Assembly: GCF_010726765.1 (NCBI RefSeq)
Contig: NZ_AP022601.1
Location: 1,426,001 to 1,490,000 of the forward strand
DNA length: 64,000 nt
Source: Mycobacterium gallinarum
GTDB lineage: Bacteria; Actinomycetota; Actinomycetes; Mycobacteriales; Mycobacteriaceae
Reading direction: 5' to 3'
In this document: piece after piece, positions 1 to 9,100 of the stretch
How positions within the stretch are numbered: position 1 is the first letter of the stretch
How the letters are laid out: each line of letters opens with the position of its first letter
Notes under the pieces: model-generated
What the model saw: the letters and a program-made list of their open reading frames with translations, nothing else
Databases searched by the model: none
What the model was told of the DNA's origin: nothing
Position numbers and translations under genes: made by a program

Positions 1-451
1 GCCAGCTCACCGTCTCGAGATAGCCCGTCGCGCCGACCCAGCTGTGCGGCACTGCCGCGGCCTCACCTTCGACGAGCGGGGGATAGCGGTCGGTGGCCAC
101 GTCGGTCGTGTCGCCCGGGGCCAGCAGCCACGCGGTGACCCGTGCGACCGCGCGGTCGGACCTGGCCGCCGACATCTCCGCCATCATCAGCGAGATCCGT
201 CTGCCCGGACGCTCCACCCAGGCTCGCACCTTCACCGAAGCGACGGGAATCGCGCCGAGAATGTCCAGGGTCAGACGTCCGATTCGCAGCCCGGTATCGG
301 CCGCCAACTCCTCGATCAACTTCGTCATCAGCGCGAGAGGCGGTGAGCCGTGCTGGATTTCGGGATCCCAATTGCTCCGGGTGCCGTCGGTGGATTCGAA
401 CACCGAGAAGTCCCCGTCGGTGTCGAGCCGACGGTAGTGGCAATCAATCAC
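1..451 (-). CDS. Thioesterase family protein (acyl-CoA thioesterase type), cut by window edge
   Basis: The first 150 codons of a gene that runs off the left edge. It starts with GTG at 451, inside a GTGA overlap with the stop of the RecB-like gene, so the two are translationally coupled. The readable protein has a two-hot-dog thioesterase look: an early CHYRRLDTDGDFSVFES strand, then WDPEIQHGSPPLALMTKLIE, where the HGSPP turn precedes the long hot-dog helix, then a strand with VKVRAWVERPGRRISLMMAEM. Family members hydrolyse acyl-CoA thioesters in the cytoplasm; the substrate cannot be read here. The frame has no ATG near its start, so ATG-only callers miss it. The family call rests on recognition of the fold pattern, not on a search. 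Confidence 0.7.
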   Translation of the reverse strand, partial: MIDCHYRRLDTDGDFSVFESTDGTRSNWDPEIQHGSPPLALMTKLIEELAADTGLRIGRLTLDILGAIPVASVKVRAWVERPGRRISLMMAEMSAARSDRAVARVTAWLLAPGDTTDVATDRYPPLVEGEAAAVPHSWVGATGYLETVSW

Positions 452-1329
452 GCAGCCGACTCCCGGGTGTGCAGCACCGTGTCATCATCGCCTTCGTCGG
501 GGACAGTCGGCCAGCCGGGGTACGGGGGTGGCGTGCCACCGAACACCGGGCAATGTGCGTGGTGCGCACACCAGTCGCACATCCGGGACGGGTTGGGACG
601 GAAATCGCCTGTGATACCCGCAGATTGGATCGCCCGCCAGATAGCCATCAACGTCTTCTCGAAGCGCAAGAGCTCGTCGAGATCGGGCGTGTAATCCAGT
701 ACCTGACCATCGGCGAGATAAAGCAGCCGCAGCCGCGCGGGCAGAATGCCGCGGGACCGCAGCAGCGCCACGGCATAGAACTTCATCTGGAACATGGCCT
801 TGAATTCGGCCAGCGCCCTGGCCTCTGGTGGCGCCTTGCCGGTCTTGTAATCGACGACCCGCAACTCGCCGGTGGGCGCGACATCGATGCGGTCGACGAA
901 GCCGCGCAGCAGCGTGCCGTCCTCGAGTTCGACCTCGACGCGCTGCTCACAGCTCTGCGGGTCGAAGCGAGTCGGATCTTCCAGCCGGTAGTACCCCGAC
1001 AGCAGTGCCCGCGCCTCCTCGAGCAGTTCGGCGCGCAGCCCAGGTTCGAAATCGTCGGCGAGGTTGGGCCGCTCGGCGACGAGGCGCTCCCACGCCGGAT
1101 CAACGAGCATCATCGCCGTATCGGGGACCCGCTCGGCCGCAGGCAGCCCGTACAACTGTTCCAGCGCGGCGTGTACCACCGAACCACGCACCTGCGCGGT
1201 GGACGACGGCTCGGGCAACCTGTCGATGGCACGGAACCGGTAGAGCAGGGGGCACTGCTTGAAGTCCGCGGCCCGGGACGGCGAAAGCGCGGGGCGCCGA
1301 GAGGCTGTCGACTCCTGCCCGTCGGTCAT
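448..1329 (-). CDS. RecB-family PD-(D/E)XK nuclease with Fe-S cysteine cluster
   Basis: 293 aa, orthologous in position to M. tuberculosis Rv2119. The nuclease core is visible: His53 in VRGSVVHAALEQ, Asp146 in GFVDRID, and Asp160/Lys162 in VVDYKTGK. Four cysteines (26, 251, 254 and 260; C-x2-C-x5-C at the C-terminus plus one N-terminal Cys) match the 4Fe-4S staple of AddB/Cas4-type nucleases. It probably acts as a stand-alone DNA exonuclease or repair nuclease; no helicase domain is present. The start at 1329 is chosen because a TACGCT -10 hexamer ends 7 nt upstream (leaderless) and because a longer frame would run into divergent trmI. The downstream thioesterase overlaps its stop. Confidence 0.88.
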   Translation of the reverse strand: MTDGQESTASRRPALSPSRAADFKQCPLLYRFRAIDRLPEPSSTAQVRGSVVHAALEQLYGLPAAERVPDTAMMLVDPAWERLVAERPNLADDFEPGLRAELLEEARALLSGYYRLEDPTRFDPQSCEQRVEVELEDGTLLRGFVDRIDVAPTGELRVVDYKTGKAPPEARALAEFKAMFQMKFYAVALLRSRGILPARLRLLYLADGQVLDYTPDLDELLRFEKTLMAIWRAIQSAGITGDFRPNPSRMCDWCAHHAHCPVFGGTPPPYPGWPTVPDEGDDDTVLHTRESAA

Positions 1330-1335
1330 GAGTCC

Positions 1336-1341
1336 AGCGTA
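1336..1341 (-). promoter_or_regulatory. -10 element for leaderless RecB-like gene
   Basis: Reads TACGCT on the minus strand (TANNNT consensus) and ends 7 nt before the ATG at 1329, which places the transcript start at or next to the start codon. The 84-bp gap to trmI therefore holds two divergent promoters. Confidence 0.45.
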
Positions 1342-1407
1342 TGGCGACACCCCGACAAAGCCCGGTAGACCCGCGCACCCGCGACGGCCCGTTGACTGGC
1401 AGGCTGA

Positions 1408-2253
<846 letters not shown>

Positions 2254-2274
2254 TTCGTCGGCTCGGACGAGTGC

Positions 2275-2571
2275 CTAGTCGTCGGTACTGCGACGCAGAT
2301 CCCGCCGCGCCGAGAGCAGCTCCACCTCGGGGCGTGCCGCCACGAGCCGCTCGGCGGCGTCGAGCACCTCGACGACATGGCTGCGATCGGCCGACACCAT
2401 CGCGATGCCCACGCCTGCACGGCGATGCAGGTCCATCGAGCCGGTTTCCGCAGCCGACACCGCGAACCGGCGGTGCAGTTCGGCGATGAGCGGACGGATG
2501 ACCGACCGCTTCTGCTTGAGCGAGTGCACATCCCCGAGCAGGAGGTCGAATTCGAGCGAGCCGATCCACAT
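2275..2571 (-). CDS. DUF503 family protein
   Basis: 98 aa, matching Rv2117 in size and position. Begins MWIGSLEFDLLLGDVHSLKQKRS, typical of the DUF503 (YlxP-like) family, a small ferredoxin-like alpha/beta protein often found beside translation or ribosome-maturation genes. Its function is unknown. The start at 2571 is the first ATG that fits the family; a longer frame adds 21 arginine-rich residues that look like shadow translation. It lies 10 bp downstream of lppK on the same strand and is probably the last gene of an MTB12-lppK-DUF503 operon. Confidence 0.85.
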   Translation of the reverse strand: MWIGSLEFDLLLGDVHSLKQKRSVIRPLIAELHRRFAVSAAETGSMDLHRRAGVGIAMVSADRSHVVEVLDAAERLVAARPEVELLSARRDLRRSTDD

Positions 2572-2581
2572 CCGCCGGTTC

Positions 2582-3127
2582 CTAGCGCGGGGGCGACGGA
2601 GGCGCAGGCCCGCTGGGTGTCTGGGGCCCCGCACTCTCGCCCGGTTGCAGCAGCTCGTCAGCGGTCCTACGGGTCAGCTGCCACGAATTGTCGACGAAGA
2701 CGAACTCCATCGGGAAGCTGAAGTCGCCGGCTTGCGGATTGCCGGTCTTGAGGCTGATGAGAGCCGACACCGTGCCGGGCGGATCCTGGACCCAGCGCAG
2801 ATCTCGAGCCTCGAACGTGGCCGGTGCGTAGCCGTTCTGGATCAGCGCCTGTCCGAACTTGTCCATCGCGGTCGCGTCAGCCTGCGTGCCGGACTCGATC
2901 AGCCCGTCCTTTTCCGCGCCCGGGATGTTTGCATCTGCTATGCGGTTCATCACATCGGAAAGCGCTTCCGGCGGCGGCAGCGGCGCACCGGGCGGGCCGG
3001 GCGGCTCCTGAACGGGGGGCGCGGTCGCCGATGTCGCCGTCGCCGCCTCCGGGTGTTTCTGCTCGGTGTCCGCGCTACATGCGCCAAGCCCGAGCGCCGC
3101 CGCAATTGCGGCGGCGCTCAGGATCAC
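2582..3127 (-). CDS. lppK: Lipoprotein LppK, MTB12-like fold
   Basis: 181 aa, in the position of Rv2116 (lppK). The N-terminus MILSAAAIAAALGLGAC is a short lipoprotein signal with lipobox LGAC and lipidated Cys17. A low-complexity A/T/P linker (about residues 20-55) follows, then a domain resembling the MTB12/CFP-2 antigen family (NRIADANIPGAEKDGLIES, ALISLKTGN). The start is GTG at 3127; an in-frame TGA lies a short way upstream, so no long extension is possible. The lack of basic residues before the hydrophobic stretch is unusual for a signal peptide. It is exported to the outer face of the membrane; its role is unknown. 28 bp downstream of the paralogous MTB12-type gene. Confidence 0.82.
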   Translation of the reverse strand: MILSAAAIAAALGLGACSADTEQKHPEAATATSATAPPVQEPPGPPGAPLPPPEALSDVMNRIADANIPGAEKDGLIESGTQADATAMDKFGQALIQNGYAPATFEARDLRWVQDPPGTVSALISLKTGNPQAGDFSFPMEFVFVDNSWQLTRRTADELLQPGESAGPQTPSGPAPPSPPR

Positions 3128-3155
3128 GGCACCGGTTGTGCGGTGCGTTGAATGT

Positions 3156-3647
3156 CTAGCCGACAGCCGACATCAACGCCATGAGCGACTGCTTGGACAT
3201 CTGCCAGCCGGTGGGGCTGGGTCCGGGAACGAACGTGATGTTCTGGCTCGCGACGCCGCCGTTGGCGGCCGTTGCCGTCACGTCGGCGGTGAAGCCGGGA
3301 CCGCTCGGAACGATATTGGCCAGGCTGAACGAAAGTGGGAACTTGCCTTCGGCCTGCGCCTCGCGCAACTTGTTGTCGGCGACGCGGCCTTCGATCCGGC
3401 CGATGCCGCCCTGGATGTACGGCGCCTTGGACGCGGAGAGACCGGGAGCCCCGAGCGCCTGAAGCGTCGCAAGCAGCGGGCCCTGCACGTCAGACTGAGG
3501 CTGTTGCGGCAGCGGGATGTCCCACACGACCGGCGCCACGCGAGGTGAGGTCATCGCATCCGAGGATGCAATGGAAGTCACACCTACCGCGGCACCGGCG
3601 ATGACGGCGGCTGCTGCCGCGCCGCTAACGAGGGCTTTCAGGGTCAC
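3156..3647 (-). CDS. Secreted low-molecular-weight antigen, MTB12/CFP-2 family
   Basis: 163 aa. A signal peptide (about residues 1-28, LKALVSGAAAAAVIAGAAVG) leads into the MTB12 domain, seen as GGIGRIEGRVADNKLREAQ, FPLSFSLANIVPSGPGF and ITFVPGPSPTGWQMSKQS. M. tuberculosis MTB12 (Rv2376c) is a secreted immunogenic protein of unknown molecular function. The start is GTG at 3647 with a good AAAGGA ribosome site 6-7 nt upstream. It is first in a three-gene unit with lppK and the DUF503 gene and is transcribed divergently from mpa across a 146-bp gap. No lipobox cysteine, so probably secreted rather than lipidated. Confidence 0.8.
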   Translation of the reverse strand: MTLKALVSGAAAAAVIAGAAVGVTSIASSDAMTSPRVAPVVWDIPLPQQPQSDVQGPLLATLQALGAPGLSASKAPYIQGGIGRIEGRVADNKLREAQAEGKFPLSFSLANIVPSGPGFTADVTATAANGGVASQNITFVPGPSPTGWQMSKQSLMALMSAVG

Positions 3648-3793
3648 GTTTGTCCTTTCGATGGGCCCAACTCAGGAATGAGGTTAACAAGTGACGCTGG
3701 TGTGTCGAATTGCTAGAGCGCACACAAAGGCTGAATCGCCGGTAGCTTTGAAGTTGTTACTGCACCAACATCGGGTGCGGGGAGGAGCGCAAT
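3648..3793. promoter_or_regulatory. Divergent promoter region between MTB12-type gene and mpa
   Basis: A 146-bp intergenic stretch, more A/T-rich than its surroundings. It ends in GGGGAGGAG, a strong ribosome site 5-6 nt before the mpa ATG, so mpa has a true leader. I see no clear -10/-35 pair and assign none. Confidence 0.35.
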
Positions 3794-5626
3794 ATGAGCG
3801 AGTCCGAGCGTTCTGAAGGATTTGGGACACCCCATGAGTCCGGCATGTCCAGCGATGAGGCAGCCGAACTCGAAGAGCTGCGCCGCGAGGCCGCCCTGCT
3901 ACGCGAGCAGCTCGAGAGTGCCGTAGGACCGCAAAGCGGTTTGCGCAGCGCGCGCGATGTGCACCAACTCGAAGCCCGGATCGACTCCCTTGCCGCCCGA
4001 AACGCCAAGCTGATGGAAACCCTCAAGGAAGCGCGGCAGCAATTGCTCGCGCTACGTGAGGAAGTCGACCGACTGGGTCAGCCGCCCAGCGGATACGGTG
4101 TGCTGCTGTCGGTCCAGGACGACGAGACGGTGGACGTCTTCACCTCGGGCCGCAAGATGCGGCTGACGTGCTCGCCGAACATCGACATCGAGACCCTCAA
4201 GCAGGGTCAGACGGTTCGCCTCAACGAGGCGCTGACTGTGGTCGAGGCCGGCCACTTCGAAGCCGTCGGTGAGATCAGCACCCTGCGCGAGATCCTTGCC
4301 GACGGGCACCGCGCGCTCGTGGTGGGACATGCGGACGAGGAGCGCATCGTCTGGTTGGCTGAGCCGCTGGTCGCCGCCGAGTTCCTGCCCGACGAACCAG
4401 AAGCCGAAGACGGTGACGACGACCGTCCGCGCAGGCTGCGGCCGGGCGACTCACTGCTGGTCGACACCAAAGCCGGGTATGCGTTCGAGCGCATCCCCAA
4501 GGCCGAAGTCGAGGATCTGGTCCTCGAAGAGGTCCCCGATGTGAGCTACAACGACATCGGCGGTCTGGGCCGGCAGATCGAGCAGATCCGCGACGCCGTC
4601 GAGCTGCCGTTCCTGCACAAGGAGCTCTATCGCGAGTACTCGCTGCGGCCCCCGAAGGGTGTGCTGCTGTACGGCCCTCCGGGCTGCGGTAAGACGCTGA
4701 TCGCCAAAGCGGTGGCGAACTCGCTGGCGAAGAAGATGGCCGAGGTTCGCGGCGACGACGCCCGCGAGGCGAAGTCGTACTTCCTCAACATCAAGGGCCC
4801 CGAGCTGCTGAACAAGTTCGTCGGCGAGACCGAACGTCATATCCGGTTGATCTTCCAGCGGGCTCGGGAAAAGGCGTCCGAAGGCACGCCGGTGATCGTG
4901 TTCTTCGACGAGATGGACTCGATCTTCCGTACCCGCGGCACCGGTGTGAGCTCCGATGTGGAGACCACGGTTGTCCCGCAGCTGCTATCGGAGATCGATG
5001 GTGTCGAGGGTCTGGAGAACGTGATCGTCATCGGTGCCTCGAACCGTGAGGACATGATCGATCCCGCGATCCTGCGGCCCGGCCGTTTGGATGTGAAGAT
5101 CAAGATCGAGCGCCCAGACGCCGAAGCGGCACAGGACATCTTCTCGAAGTATCTGGTCGAGGAACTTCCCGTCCACGCCGATGATCTCGCCGAGTTCGGT
5201 GGCGACCGAGCGGCATGCCTGAAGGCGATGATCGAGAAGGTCGTCGACCGGATGTACGCCGAGATCGACGACAACCGGTTCCTCGAAGTCACCTACGCCA
5301 ACGGTGACAAGGAAGTCATGTACTTCAAGGACTTCAACTCTGGCGCCATGATCCAGAACGTGGTCGACCGGGCGAAGAAGAACGCGATCAAGTCGGTGCT
5401 GGAGACGGGGCAGCCTGGTCTCCGCATACAGCATCTGCTCGACTCGATCGTCGACGAATTCGCCGAGAACGAAGACCTGCCCAACACCACCAATCCTGAT
5501 GACTGGGCACGGATTTCGGGCAAGAAGGGCGAGCGGATCGTTTACATCCGCACGCTGGTCACCGGCAAGTCGTCGAGCGCTTCACGCGCGATCGATACCG
5601 AGTCGAATCTGGGCCAGTACCTGTAA
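3794..5626 (+). CDS. mpa: Proteasome-associated AAA+ ATPase Mpa (ARC)
   Basis: 610 aa, ortholog of Rv2115c. The hexameric ATPase captures pupylated proteins through its N-terminal coiled coil, unfolds them and feeds them to the 20S core. The coiled coil spans about residues 15-95 (heptads around [20 protein letters not shown]), then tandem OB domains, then the AAA module with Walker A GPPGCGKT at 294-301, Walker B FFDEMD with Asp372-Glu373, and arginine-finger region RPGRLD. The C-terminus ends GQYL, with the penultimate tyrosine needed to dock on the alpha ring and open the gate. A strong Shine-Dalgarno sequence fixes the start. It stands apart from prcBA, as in other mycobacteria. Confidence 0.98.
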   Translation: MSESERSEGFGTPHESGMSSDEAAELEELRREAALLREQLESAVGPQSGLRSARDVHQLEARIDSLAARNAKLMETLKEARQQLLALREEVDRLGQPPSGYGVLLSVQDDETVDVFTSGRKMRLTCSPNIDIETLKQGQTVRLNEALTVVEAGHFEAVGEISTLREILADGHRALVVGHADEERIVWLAEPLVAAEFLPDEPEAEDGDDDRPRRLRPGDSLLVDTKAGYAFERIPKAEVEDLVLEEVPDVSYNDIGGLGRQIEQIRDAVELPFLHKELYREYSLRPPKGVLLYGPPGCGKTLIAKAVANSLAKKMAEVRGDDAREAKSYFLNIKGPELLNKFVGETERHIRLIFQRAREKASEGTPVIVFFDEMDSIFRTRGTGVSSDVETTVVPQLLSEIDGVEGLENVIVIGASNREDMIDPAILRPGRLDVKIKIERPDAEAAQDIFSKYLVEELPVHADDLAEFGGDRAACLKAMIEKVVDRMYAEIDDNRFLEVTYANGDKEVMYFKDFNSGAMIQNVVDRAKKNAIKSVLETGQPGLRIQHLLDSIVDEFAENEDLPNTTNPDDWARISGKKGERIVYIRTLVTGKSSSASRAIDTESNLGQYL

Positions 5627-5640
5627 CTGCACTGGCCCAG
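5609..5640 (+). terminator. Stem-loop terminator overlapping the mpa stop codon
   Basis: Perfect 10-bp arms CTGGGCCAGT (5609-5618) and ACTGGCCCAG (5631-5640) around a 12-nt loop that contains the mpa TAA. No U-tract follows, as is common for mycobacterial hairpins. It sits between convergent mpa and the DUF732 gene and could serve both strands. Confidence 0.6.
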
Positions 5641-5656
5641 ATCAACACGTCTCGGA

Positions 5657-5941
5657 CTATTCGCAGAGGTTGGCGGCGGCCGCGTCGTAGAGCACCTGTG
5701 CGTGCTCCGCGGTGATGTCGTTGCTGGTGTTCGTGTAGATCGAGACCACCGTGGTGCCCTCCGGGATGCCCGCTGCGATCTCGTTGCATACCGCCTGGCC
5801 CATCTGCAGGGCCGCGTCGTTGGGTTCTATACCGCCCGCCTGGACTGCGTCGAAAAAGGCTGCGTCATCCGCGTAGGCCGGTGCCGCGAGGGCGAGGCCA
5901 AGTGCCAACGCTCCAATTGACGAGACTACGAGCTTCTTCAT
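5657..5941 (-). CDS. DUF732 family secreted protein
   Basis: 94 aa. A signal peptide (MKKLVVSSIGALALGLALAA, cleavage near AYA-DD at about residue 24) leads a small helical domain typical of mycobacterial DUF732 proteins: DAAFFDAVQAGGI, then a Cys pair (in QAVCNEIAAG and the C-terminal NLCE) likely to form a disulphide. Secreted; function unknown. It faces mpa tail to tail. The ATG at 5941 follows AAGGGAATTCGACT, which contains a ribosome-site-like AAGGGA. Confidence 0.85.
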   Translation of the reverse strand: MKKLVVSSIGALALGLALAAPAYADDAAFFDAVQAGGIEPNDAALQMGQAVCNEIAAGIPEGTTVVSIYTNTSNDITAEHAQVLYDAAAANLCE

Positions 5942-6061
5942 AGTCGAATTCCCTTCACCCTTTTGTTGCGCAGCGTTTTCCGAACCCGGGTGCGATCAGG
6001 GCGATCACTCGGCACGTTGCATTGGCGGAGTTTATGGCGAAATAGTCGTTACCGTCAATTT

Positions 6062-6100
6062 ATTGTGTTGTTATCGTCCCTTTATTGCGATAACCACAAT
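6062..6100. promoter_or_regulatory. Inverted repeat upstream of the 6141 gene
   Basis: ATTGTG-TT-GTTATCG (6062-6076) pairs with CGATAAC-CACAAT (6088-6100), leaving a 2-nt bulge and an 11-nt loop, in an A/T-rich 199-bp gap. It lies about 35-70 bp ahead of the predicted transcript start of the 6141 gene, where an operator or activator site would be; it could also end leftward or rightward transcription. No regulator can be named. Confidence 0.4.
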
Positions 6101-6128
6101 TGACCTGCGCGAACGCCCGATACCTGGG

Positions 6129-6134
6129 TAATTT
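6129..6134 (+). promoter_or_regulatory. -10 element for leaderless 6141 gene
   Basis: TAATTT fits TANNNT and ends 7 nt before the ATG at 6141, implying a leaderless transcript. Confidence 0.4.
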
Positions 6135-6140
6135 CGCGGT

Positions 6141-6773
6141 ATGTCTGACGACGGTGTCACGCTGATAGGCGACGTATTCGGGAAGCGCTACGGCGAGGTG
6201 TTACTGGTCCGGAACGGCGATTCGGGGCCCGAGGCCACCGTGTACAACACATTTCCGCTCAACGACTGTCCGGCCGAACTGTGGGACAAGTTGGACGCCA
6301 CCGCCATCGCGGCGGAAAACGACGCGGTCGCCGCGCTTCTCAACGGACCTCGTTATTGGCTGATGAGTAGCATCGGCAAGCGTGATCGAAATGACTTGGA
6401 ACACAAAAGCTTCGGCGGGCTCGAGATGCTCCGACAGGCGACTGTGAAACTTTCGTCGATGAATCCCGCGCCCTACCAGCCGAACCGGGTCGACCGAAAG
6501 GCACTGTTCACGTTCGATGCAGGTCGCGAGATCTATGAACTCATCGATCCCGACGGCAGGCGCTGGGTGATGCAGACGTTCAGCCAGACCGTCGACCCCA
6601 ACTTGGCGCTAGCCGATCTGCCGGGTCTTGCCAATCGCCTGTCGCTGCCGGACGGCTGGCGCTACGAAGCGCGCACACCCACATCAACCCTCCGTGTCGA
6701 CACCACGAACTCCGACGCCAGCGTGACGCAGGACGACCTGGCGAACAGTTATTCGCTTCAGGCGCAGTCCTAG
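6141..6773 (+). CDS. Conserved hypothetical protein, 210 aa
   Basis: I do not recognise a named family. The protein has no signal peptide or membrane segment and is mixed alpha/beta. Notable stretches are GDVFGKRYGEVLLVRNGDSG near the N-terminus, GPRYWLMSSIGKRDR around residue 70 and a beta-rich VMQTFSQTVDPNL segment around residue 145. It reads like a small cytoplasmic or surface-associated barrel protein. The ATG at 6141 is supported by a -10 hexamer 7 nt upstream. Its 3' end overlaps the convergent membrane-protein gene by 4 bp. Codon use resembles its neighbours, so there is no sign of recent transfer. Confidence 0.65.
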   Translation: MSDDGVTLIGDVFGKRYGEVLLVRNGDSGPEATVYNTFPLNDCPAELWDKLDATAIAAENDAVAALLNGPRYWLMSSIGKRDRNDLEHKSFGGLEMLRQATVKLSSMNPAPYQPNRVDRKALFTFDAGREIYELIDPDGRRWVMQTFSQTVDPNLALADLPGLANRLSLPDGWRYEARTPTSTLRVDTTNSDASVTQDDLANSYSLQAQS

Positions 6774-7924
6774 CCTGTGTCCATCGCGAGATAGGCGTCG
6801 CGGCCTGCCAGGCTCACCGCCACGTCGGAAATCAGCGGGTCGAAGAAACGCTCCCGGTAGATCGGGTCGACGCTGGTGCTGACGGTGAAGTACAGGCCCG
6901 ACAGCACCGCGACAAACAGCGAGACGTGCACGATGGTTTGTGCCACCGGCACATGAACACCGAACCACGTTCCCGCGCAGGGTGGTTCGCCGACCGGGCA
7001 CGACTCCTCGGCAGACCACAGCACCGCGACGTCGTCGGGCACCGCGACGATCCCGAGCGCCACGAAGAACACAAACAGGCCCGTCGTGAAGAGCACCACC
7101 TGGATCGCCTGTGCCACCACCATCACCGCAACGACATTGACCTGCTCGGCGAACGACAGCGCGGTGCGCGGGGGCGCGTGGCCATCGGAGGTCTCGAGCG
7201 GCGTCCCTTCCAGCAGTTTGGCCGGGTCTCTTTGTCCGGCTCGGTCTTCACGCAACGCCTTCACTTCGTCGCGGATGGTCGCCACCATGAACAGGATCGC
7301 CACGACGGCAAGGAATCCGATGGTCTGCCAGAGCCTTTCGCGAGTCATCCGGGCCGCCAGCTGCCACAGCTCACCGGTGAAATACACCACCACCGTCAGC
7401 ATCAGAAGCGGCAGCGCACGGCTCATCAACGTGCCGAGCGCGCCCACCTGTAACCATGCGAACCTGAACGCCCACAGCGCAATTGAACCGATGCCGATGT
7501 AGGTCAGCCAGATCGCAAGCACCGCAACGAACGCGAATCCGACGATCTCGGCCATGGCGATCCCGGAGAAGCCGCTGTCGGCGAACGGCAGTCCGAGCAC
7601 GAACAGAGCCATCACGAGCAGGGCAGCCGTCCTGCGGCCCGCCTCGCCGCGCGTGGTACCGGAGCGGTGCAGCAGGTAGAGCGCAAACGGGGCGGCGATC
7701 AAGGCCAGGGTGAGAACGCCGAGCCGGATCGCGTAGCCGTAGTCGGGGTCGCCATCGGTCAGCTCGGTCAGCGTCATCGTCAGCGCGATCAGCGCGCCGA
7801 TACCGCTGACCATCGGGGCCGACCGGTCAATCAGCGCGCGCGACCGGACCCGCCGCGTCAAGACCAACGGCAGCCCGCGATGGAGAAACCATTCGTGGAC
7901 GCCCCGCATGTCGGACACGCGCAT
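6770..7924 (-). CDS. Integral membrane protein, Rv2113-like paralog 1
   Basis: 384 aa with about seven hydrophobic segments (e.g. VSGIGALIALTMTL, LGVLTLALIAAPFALYLL, TALLVMALFVLGLPF). It is clearly paralogous to the next gene: both begin with a WFL-RGLP-VL motif followed by a basic stretch and RSAP, share SIALWAFR/SILSWTAR and RALPLLMLT/RALPVLLLT segments, and end with YRERFFDPL/YRKQFLDPL near the C-terminus. The position matches Rv2113, an integral membrane protein of unknown function. Probably co-transcribed with the paralog (30-bp gap) and the 57-aa membrane protein upstream. No transporter signature seen. Confidence 0.75.
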   Translation of the reverse strand: MRVSDMRGVHEWFLHRGLPLVLTRRVRSRALIDRSAPMVSGIGALIALTMTLTELTDGDPDYGYAIRLGVLTLALIAAPFALYLLHRSGTTRGEAGRRTAALLVMALFVLGLPFADSGFSGIAMAEIVGFAFVAVLAIWLTYIGIGSIALWAFRFAWLQVGALGTLMSRALPLLMLTVVVYFTGELWQLAARMTRERLWQTIGFLAVVAILFMVATIRDEVKALREDRAGQRDPAKLLEGTPLETSDGHAPPRTALSFAEQVNVVAVMVVAQAIQVVLFTTGLFVFFVALGIVAVPDDVAVLWSAEESCPVGEPPCAGTWFGVHVPVAQTIVHVSLFVAVLSGLYFTVSTSVDPIYRERFFDPLISDVAVSLAGRDAYLAMDTG

Positions 7925-7954
7925 ATTGTGCGGGAAACCGCGGCTGAGTAGGCG

Positions 7955-9100
7955 TCAGCGCGCCGGAACTGCCGCCCGGTAGCGGCTGCGGGCCACCAAG
8001 GTGAGCCTGAGTTCGTCGCTCAGCGGATCGAGGAACTGCTTTCGGTATTCGCCGTCGCCCGCGGATTTTGCGCTGACGTACATGAATGTCAGCGCGCCGA
8101 GGAACATCGTGACCTGAATCAACGACTGGGGCACCGGGATCGTCATCCCGAGGAATGTTCCATCGCTCGACCCCTCACCGCGGGTCCACGCCGACAGCAA
8201 CTCAGGCGACAGCAGGATCAGACCGAGAATCAGGAAGATCAACGCCGTGACGATGGCAACGACGAAGATGTGGGCGAGTTGCGAAACCGCAAGCACAAAC
8301 ATCACATTGAGCCGTTCGGCGCGATTGAGGGTCTGCGTCCCGGACGGATCCGGCATCGCCGAAAAGGGAGTGTCGGCCAGTTCCGCACCACGATCGGCAG
8401 CAGCATCCGGAGCCTCTATCACCGGCCGGAAACGGTCGATGGTGACGGCCACCACGAAGGCCGCGGCGATCAGCGAGAGGAACATCAAGGCCAGCCACAA
8501 CCGGCTGCGCGAGATGCTGGCCGCCATCAGCCACACCGGCGAATTGAAGAACACCAGAAACGTCAGAAGCAACACCGGCAGCGCGCGAATCATCAGCGTG
8601 CCCACCGCGGCCAGGTGGGACAAGGTCTTGCGCGCGGTCCACGACAGAATGGATCCAAGGCCGGTCGCGGTCATCGCCAAGATGGTGGCGACCACCACCG
8701 CTTCGAAGATCAGATCTGCCAGCACCCGGGGGCTCGGACCGCCGATGATGCCGCCCGCAATCCCAAACACCAGCGCGGCGGTCGCCGCGACGGCGCGGCC
8801 CCGCACGGTGGAGATCCTGGACACCAGCCAGCCCACCAGCGACGCAATGGGCAGAACGAGGACGACCAATCCCAGTACGAACCACTCGGTGCGGGTCGGC
8901 CCACCCTCGATGTCGATCGTGTGCTTACCGGTCACCTCGACGACGACGGCGGAATTGACCATGAACACCGCGAATGCCGCCAGCGCCGGCGCCGATCGCG
9001 GCCAGAGGCGGCGCACCAGCCGTCCTGGTCGCAACACCGCGGGCAGCCCGCGGTCGAGGAACCAGGCGTCCGCCGCCCGCCGTTGTTGAACGTCAATCAT
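7955..9100 (-). CDS. Integral membrane protein, Rv2113-like paralog 2
   Basis: 381 aa, multi-pass membrane protein (segments such as WFVLGLVVLVLPIASLVGWL, AALVFGIAGGIIGG, LIFLILGLILLSPELL). Tandem paralog of the gene at 6770-7924, with the same opening WFLDRGLPAVL motif and the same closing FLDPL motif, so they arose by duplication. Its ATG lies inside the end of the 57-aa microprotein gene (8-bp overlap), which suggests coupled translation. The chain lies opposite dop, as Rv2113 does in M. tuberculosis, but nothing in the sequence ties it to protein degradation. Confidence 0.75.
   Translation of the reverse strand: MIDVQQRRAADAWFLDRGLPAVLRPGRLVRRLWPRSAPALAAFAVFMVNSAVVVEVTGKHTIDIEGGPTRTEWFVLGLVVLVLPIASLVGWLVSRISTVRGRAVAATAALVFGIAGGIIGGPSPRVLADLIFEAVVVATILAMTATGLGSILSWTARKTLSHLAAVGTLMIRALPVLLLTFLVFFNSPVWLMAASISRSRLWLALMFLSLIAAAFVVAVTIDRFRPVIEAPDAAADRGAELADTPFSAMPDPSGTQTLNRAERLNVMFVLAVSQLAHIFVVAIVTALIFLILGLILLSPELLSAWTRGEGSSDGTFLGMTIPVPQSLIQVTMFLGALTFMYVSAKSAGDGEYRKQFLDPLSDELRLTLVARSRYRAAVPAR

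Noticed and set aside
142..1368. Long plus-strand open frame (408 codons) opposite the RecB-like and thioesterase genes
   Set aside because: Arg/Pro/Gly-rich shadow translation with no domain pattern; the minus strand carries the recognisable nuclease motifs.
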